A program made the translations under genes and the position numbers. Below, in pieces: positions 15,378-18,462 of a DNA stretch of 18,462 nucleotides; position 1 is the stretch's first letter, and the number at the start of each line of letters is the position of its first letter. The notes beneath the pieces are model-generated. The model saw only the letters and a program-made list of their open reading frames with translations, was not told the origin of the DNA and did no database searches. The stretch covers positions 1-18,462 of the forward strand of contig JBOHLV010000298.1 in assembly GCA_050729815.1 (NCBI GenBank). The letters are read 5' to 3'. Source of the DNA: JAATGI01 sp050729815. GTDB lineage: Bacteria > Pseudomonadota > Alphaproteobacteria > ATCC43930 > CGMCC-115725.

Positions 15378-15390
15378 TGGGGCCACCCCA
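15378..15390. terminator. Short GC hairpin after the second pilin gene, possible attenuator
   Basis: TGGGG-CCA-CCCCA forms a five-base-pair stem with a three-base loop, starting four bases after the flp2 stop codon in the direction of transcription. There is no T-run, so it is not a classic intrinsic terminator. It could stabilise the 3' end of the abundant pilin message or reduce read-through into cpaA. The remaining intergenic bases (15303-15377) show nothing else. Confidence 0.35.
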
Positions 15391-15394
15391 CGCA

Positions 15395-15556
15395 TCAAAT
15401 CGTGTTGGCGACCGTCGAGAAGACCGTGCTGATGCTGCTTCCCAGCATGCTCACGGCGCCGATGATCACCACCGCGATGAGGGCGGCGATCAAGGCATAT
15501 TCCATGGCGGTCACCCCGCGCTGATCACCAAAAGTCTGCCGTAGCCTTTGCAACAT
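15395..15556 (-). CDS. flp2: Flp-family type IVb pilin, second copy
   Basis: Major pilus subunit precursor, 53 aa. It has a 14-residue leader ending in RG, then the mature N-terminus VTAMEY: Glu at +5 and Tyr at +6, the canonical Flp processing motif recognised by CpaA. A single hydrophobic helix follows (ALIAALIAVVIIGAVSMLG) with a Ser/Thr-rich tail. The start at 15556 is fixed by GGAG seven bases upstream; the longer frame to 15643 has no better start. It has the same length as flp1 and nearly the same C-terminal 35 residues, so it is a tandem duplicate. Confidence 0.95.
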   Translation of the reverse strand: MLQRLRQTFGDQRGVTAMEYALIAALIAVVIIGAVSMLGSSISTVFSTVANTI

Positions 15557-15642
15557 GGTCGTTCTCCGTTGGGTTAATGAGTGTGGGTTGAAGGAAAGGC
15601 GTGTGATTTCTTGCACGTGATGAGGGGCCGAATTGCCACGCA

Positions 15643-15804
15643 TCAGATCGTGTTGGCGACGGTCGAGAACACCGTGCTGATGCTGCTACCCAGCAAGCTC
15701 ACGGCGCCGATGATTACGACGGCTACCAATGCGGCGATCAGCGCATATTCCAGCGCGGTCACCCCGCGCTCGTCCCGAGATAACAGGCGAAGCGATGTCA
15801 ACAT
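15643..15804 (-). CDS. flp1: Flp-family type IVb pilin, first copy
   Basis: Pilin precursor of 53 aa with leader MLTSLRLLSRDERG and mature start VTALEY (Glu +5, Tyr +6), followed by the hydrophobic helix and the tail GSSISTVFSTVANTI. The start at 15804 is chosen for GGAG six bases upstream (15811-15814) and because it gives the same 14-residue leader as flp2; an in-frame ATG at 15855 would add an unneeded 17 residues. First gene of the pilus operon, expected to be the most strongly expressed. The mature parts of the two pilins differ only at a few positions. Confidence 0.95.
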   Translation of the reverse strand: MLTSLRLLSRDERGVTALEYALIAALVAVVIIGAVSLLGSSISTVFSTVANTI

Positions 15805-16042
15805 GTTGGTCTCCGCCTCGATGTGTCCGCGTCCGGTCTCGTTGAACGTGGGCAAGTGCCCCTGCGTACCCTTAATTCCCCATACTGTATTTTGGGGTCG
15901 TTAACAAAATCCTAACCAGCATTTGTTATACAGATAGAAGCCACTTTTAGGTCGGTAACATAGATTCGACCGCCATTCAAGTGTGACTAAAAGAAAAAAT
16001 CAGGTTATTAAGGACGCGACCGCGCGTCATGAGGAACGGGTC
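15805..16042. promoter_or_regulatory. Divergent promoter region between the pilus and glycosyltransferase operons
   Basis: This AT-richer stretch separates flp1 (minus) from the glycosyltransferase gene (plus) and must hold both promoters. Inverted repeats seen: GGGCAAGTGCCC (15851-15862, in the flp1 leader); CCCCA...TGGGG at 15878-15897 enclosing the perfect palindrome ATACTGTAT; TAACAAA/TTTGTTA at 15902-15908 and 15922-15928; and GGTCG/CGACC at 15950-15954 and 15967-15971. These are candidate operator sites for two-way control. I could not fix convincing -35/-10 boxes or a sigma-54 site by eye. Confidence 0.55.
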
Positions 16043-17041
16043 ATGCTGGACGAAGCCGTCGCCGTTGTCATTCCGGTGTGGGACGATTGGCCCACCTTTC
16101 GCCGCTTGGTGGGTGCACTCGGTGCCATCGCCGCCTCCGAACGCCTCCCGCCGCTGGATATCGTGGCGATCGATGACGGCTCGAATCGCGCCTTTCCCGA
16201 GGAGATGTTGCACCTGCCCGCGGCTGGTCCGATTCGCAGCGTGACCGTGGTGCGCCTAGCGCTCAATCTCGGCCACCAGCGGGCGATCGCGGTGGGCCTT
16301 TGCGAGGCGGCGTCGCGGCCCGGCGTTGCGGCGGTTCTGGTCATGGATGGGGATGGCGAGGATCGGCCCGAGGATGTGCCGTTGCTTCTCGCCGCGCACG
16401 AGGAGCGTCCGGACGAAGTCATCGTGGCACAGCGCGCGCGGCGTTCCGAGGGGCGATGCTTCAAGGTCGGCCTTTGGATATACCGGCGGATGTTCCGCCT
16501 CTTGGCGGGGCGGAGCGTCGATTTCGGCAATTTCTCACTGTTGCCGATCGCGATGGTGCGCCGGCTCATTTTCATGTCGGAACTGTGGAACAATTTGCCG
16601 GCGGCCGTGATGCGCTCGCGCGTGCCCTATCGCCTCGTCGCGACGTGCCGTGGCCGGCGCTATGCCGGCCGGTCGAAGATGAATTGGGCGGCGCTCGTGA
16701 TTCATGGGTTGAGCGCCCTTTCCGTTTTTTCGGACGTGGTGTTTGCGCGCCTTTTGGTTGCCGGTGCCGGGGTTGGCGGTGTGGCGCTCCTCGGCATCGC
16801 GATCGCGACGGCGATCCGACTCGCCACCAATCTCGCGACCCCTGGCTGGGCGACGACGGTGGTCGGCATATTTTTCATCGTGCTGGTTCAGATCGTGGGG
16901 GCGACCATTGTTGCCGCGCTCGCGCTGTTGGGCGGCCGCAGCCGGCGGCCGTTCGTCCCCAAGAGCGATTGCCCGCAATTTGTCGCCGATCGCCGCATGG
17001 TCGCGCTGCGCGAGCCCGCCCAATACGAGACAGTCGCATGA
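16043..17041 (+). CDS. GtrB/DPM1-like family 2 glycosyltransferase with two membrane segments
   Basis: Membrane-bound GT2 enzyme, 332 aa, of the kind that transfers a sugar from a nucleotide donor to undecaprenyl phosphate. The GT-A fold begins at once (VAVVIPVWDDW); D44-D45 in AIDDGS and the metal-binding region MDGDGEDRPED (101-111) are visible, followed by YAGRSKMNW at 207-215, typical of DPM1/GtrB-like proteins. Two membrane helices lie at about 235-258 and 270-297. The start at 16043 is preferred because GAGG lies eight bases upstream and the fold starts there; a GTG at 15983 would add 20 basic residues. Its stop overlaps the next gene's start (ATGA), so the pair is coupled. The sugar is unknown. 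Confidence 0.88.
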   Translation: MLDEAVAVVIPVWDDWPTFRRLVGALGAIAASERLPPLDIVAIDDGSNRAFPEEMLHLPAAGPIRSVTVVRLALNLGHQRAIAVGLCEAASRPGVAAVLVMDGDGEDRPEDVPLLLAAHEERPDEVIVAQRARRSEGRCFKVGLWIYRRMFRLLAGRSVDFGNFSLLPIAMVRRLIFMSELWNNLPAAVMRSRVPYRLVATCRGRRYAGRSKMNWAALVIHGLSALSVFSDVVFARLLVAGAGVGGVALLGIAIATAIRLATNLATPGWATTVVGIFFIVLVQIVGATIVAALALLGGRSRRPFVPKSDCPQFVADRRMVALREPAQYETVA

Positions 17042-18378
17042 GCCGGACGCATGGGGGCTCGTTCGCCACGGCGAATCCCCTTGCGGCAGCGGTGAGGGAC
17101 GCCGCACCGTCAGATGCGGTGCGATGGGTTGTAAGCCTCGCCCTGTTTTCGCCAATAATCCTATATTATGCCGCGCATTTCTTCTTCGCCGCGCCCGGAA
17201 TCACCTTCACCGGATTCGTGCAATATGATCAAGCCTCCTACATGGCCGATGCCCGCGCGTTTTTTGCCGGTGGTCATTTTCATTTTCTCTATGGCCTGCC
17301 GTTCAGCCCGAACCCAGCGACCCCGCACGTCTATTTTCAACCGCTGCTGCTGCTGCTCGGGATCGTTCAACATCTGACCCATGCCGATCCCGGCCTCGTC
17401 TATGTCGTGGCGGGGCTGGTTTTCGGCGTGCTGTGCTGTCGCGTCTTTGTCGAATGCTATGACGAGGTGATCGGTCTCGCCGGACCGGCGCGGCGGCTCG
17501 GGCTCGTTTGTTTCGTCTGGGGTGGCGGCGTGGTGATCATCGCCGGAATTGTCCACGCGGCCATGCTCGGTGCCCCGATCAGCAAGCATTTGCAGGATTT
17601 CGGCGATGGCTTCGGCGGCTGGTGGTTTCTCAATCTGGGCCGCAATCTCGTCTTTCCGGTCGAGGCGTTCTACCACCTCGTGTTCTTCGGCGGCGTTCTC
17701 CTGGTTCTGCGCCGCCGCTTCATCGGCGCGCTTCTATGCGTAGTTCTGTTGTCGATGAGCCACCCGTTTTCGGGGTTGCAACTCATCCTCGTTCTCGGCG
17801 CCTGGGCGGCGGCGGAGACCGTGTTCCGATCCGCCGCGCGTCCACCCCTTTGGTTCACCGCGGGCCTTGCGGTGACGGGCGCGCTCCATCTCGGCTATTA
17901 TCTTGTTTTCCTGCCTTATGCCTCGCCCGAGCATCGAGTTCTCGAGCAGCAATGGGCGCTGCCCTGGCTTTATCATTATTGGAATTTCCTCGCCTCCGAC
18001 GGACTGGTCGCAAGCCTGGCCGCGGCGGCGCTTATTCTGCAATGGCGCAAGCACGGCCATATCGATTGGCGCCAGCGGCTGTTCATCGCCTGGTTTGCAA
18101 TATCGCTCGCGCTCGCCAATCACGATCTCGTCATGCATCCCGTGCAGCCGCTGCATTTCACCCGCGGCTACATCTGGTCGCCGCTGTTCCTTTTGGGCGC
18201 GCCGATCCTGGTGATGATCTTCGATTGGGCACTGCGTCGGCACGTCGGCGTCGCGCTGATCCTGTGTCTGTTCGCGTTCGACAATACGATATGGTTCGGG
18301 CTCAGAATTACGGCGGCAGCTCTATATCACAATGAGGAAAATGCGATCACGCTCGATATCGCCGAGCGCCAGGTATGA
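17038..18378 (+). CDS. Multi-pass GT-C-like membrane protein
   Basis: 446-aa membrane protein with about ten hydrophobic segments, the first at 29-51. After it comes a loop with YDQASYMADARAFFAGG (63-79), where D64 resembles the conserved acidic residue in the first outer loop of GT-C glycosyltransferases that use polyprenyl-phosphate sugars. The start at 17038 overlaps the upstream glycosyltransferase stop by four bases; the frame stays open upstream to 16300, but that part is in the shadow of the previous gene. Coupling to a GtrB-like enzyme supports a two-step surface glycosylation pathway: lipid-linked sugar made inside, transferred outside. I do not recognise an exact family. The C-terminus may be truncated by a frameshift at about 18375. 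Confidence 0.75.
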   Translation: MSRTHGGSFATANPLAAAVRDAAPSDAVRWVVSLALFSPIILYYAAHFFFAAPGITFTGFVQYDQASYMADARAFFAGGHFHFLYGLPFSPNPATPHVYFQPLLLLLGIVQHLTHADPGLVYVVAGLVFGVLCCRVFVECYDEVIGLAGPARRLGLVCFVWGGGVVIIAGIVHAAMLGAPISKHLQDFGDGFGGWWFLNLGRNLVFPVEAFYHLVFFGGVLLVLRRRFIGALLCVVLLSMSHPFSGLQLILVLGAWAAAETVFRSAARPPLWFTAGLAVTGALHLGYYLVFLPYASPEHRVLEQQWALPWLYHYWNFLASDGLVASLAAAALILQWRKHGHIDWRQRLFIAWFAISLALANHDLVMHPVQPLHFTRGYIWSPLFLLGAPILVMIFDWALRRHVGVALILCLFAFDNTIWFGLRITAAALYHNEENAITLDIAERQV

Positions 18379-18462
18379 AGGCGCTCGCCGCGCCTGATCT
18401 TCGGCATGATCTGCTGGTGAGCCAGGATCATGAGATCGGCTATCTCGCGACCGTGTATGTTC
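18375..18462 (+). CDS. Partial frame running off the right edge, possibly the end of the preceding gene
   Basis: From ATG 18375, overlapping the previous stop as ATGA, 29 codons stay open to the window end (MKALAAPDLRHDLLVSQDHE then IGYLATVYV). The sequence looks like the soluble C-terminal region that follows the last membrane helix in many GT-C-like proteins: a helix, a strand of the type DLLVSQD, then GYLATVY. It may therefore be either a separate coupled gene or the continuation of the previous protein after a single-base loss. Too little is visible to decide. Confidence 0.55.
   Translation, partial: MKALAAPDLRHDLLVSQDHEIGYLATVYV

Noticed and set aside
16300..17037. N-terminal extension of the GT-C-like frame
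   Set aside because: It overlaps the glycosyltransferase in another frame, is Arg/Gly-rich, and the ATGA overlap at 17038 gives a natural start.

Overview
The window looks like alphaproteobacterial chromosome, probably of a Rhodospirillales/Acetobacteraceae-type host. This is inferred from the high G+C content, the Caulobacter-type cpa/tad pilus operon and the style of the short secreted proteins; no rRNA or tRNA is present to confirm it. It falls into three blocks.

Block 1 (1 to about 5545) is one end of an integrated mobile element, all on the minus strand. Reading from the chromosomal junction inwards it holds a tyrosine integrase (5372-4053), a coupled unknown protein with an AT-hook-like motif (4050-3367), a three-copy 144-bp tandem repeat (2917-3348), a small AlpA/MerR-like helix-turn-helix protein (2965-2621), an unknown 210-aa protein (2593-1961) and a compact family A DNA polymerase with a proofreading domain (1958-150). 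The element runs off the left edge. Each 144-bp unit carries a copy of the ribosome binding site, start codon and first codons of the helix-turn-helix gene, so the array is a triplicated gene start. On the chromosomal side of the integrase the 5' fragment of a uracil-DNA glycosylase gene (5694 to about 5550) stops abruptly, which places the integration junction and suggests that the element disrupted this repair gene.

Block 2 (5709-15804) is host-like. It has a small secreted protein on the plus strand, then a tight minus-strand Flp/Tad pilus operon in the transcription order flp1, flp2, cpaA, cpaB, cpaC, cpaD, cpaE, cpaF, tadB, tadC, tadD. It supplies two tandem pilins, the prepilin peptidase, the outer-membrane secretin and its partners, the localisation ATPase, the assembly motor, two inner-membrane platform proteins and a TPR lipoprotein. 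Several genes overlap by 1-4 bp. The minor pilins TadE/F/G are not in the window.

Block 3 (15805-18462) is a divergent AT-richer intergenic region with several inverted repeats, followed by a plus-strand operon: a GtrB/DPM1-like family 2 glycosyltransferase, a multi-pass GT-C-like membrane protein, and a reading frame running off the right edge that may be the frameshifted end of the GT-C-like gene. A polyprenyl-phosphate sugar donor and a membrane transferase would form a surface glycosylation pair. A link to the neighbouring pilus is only a hypothesis.
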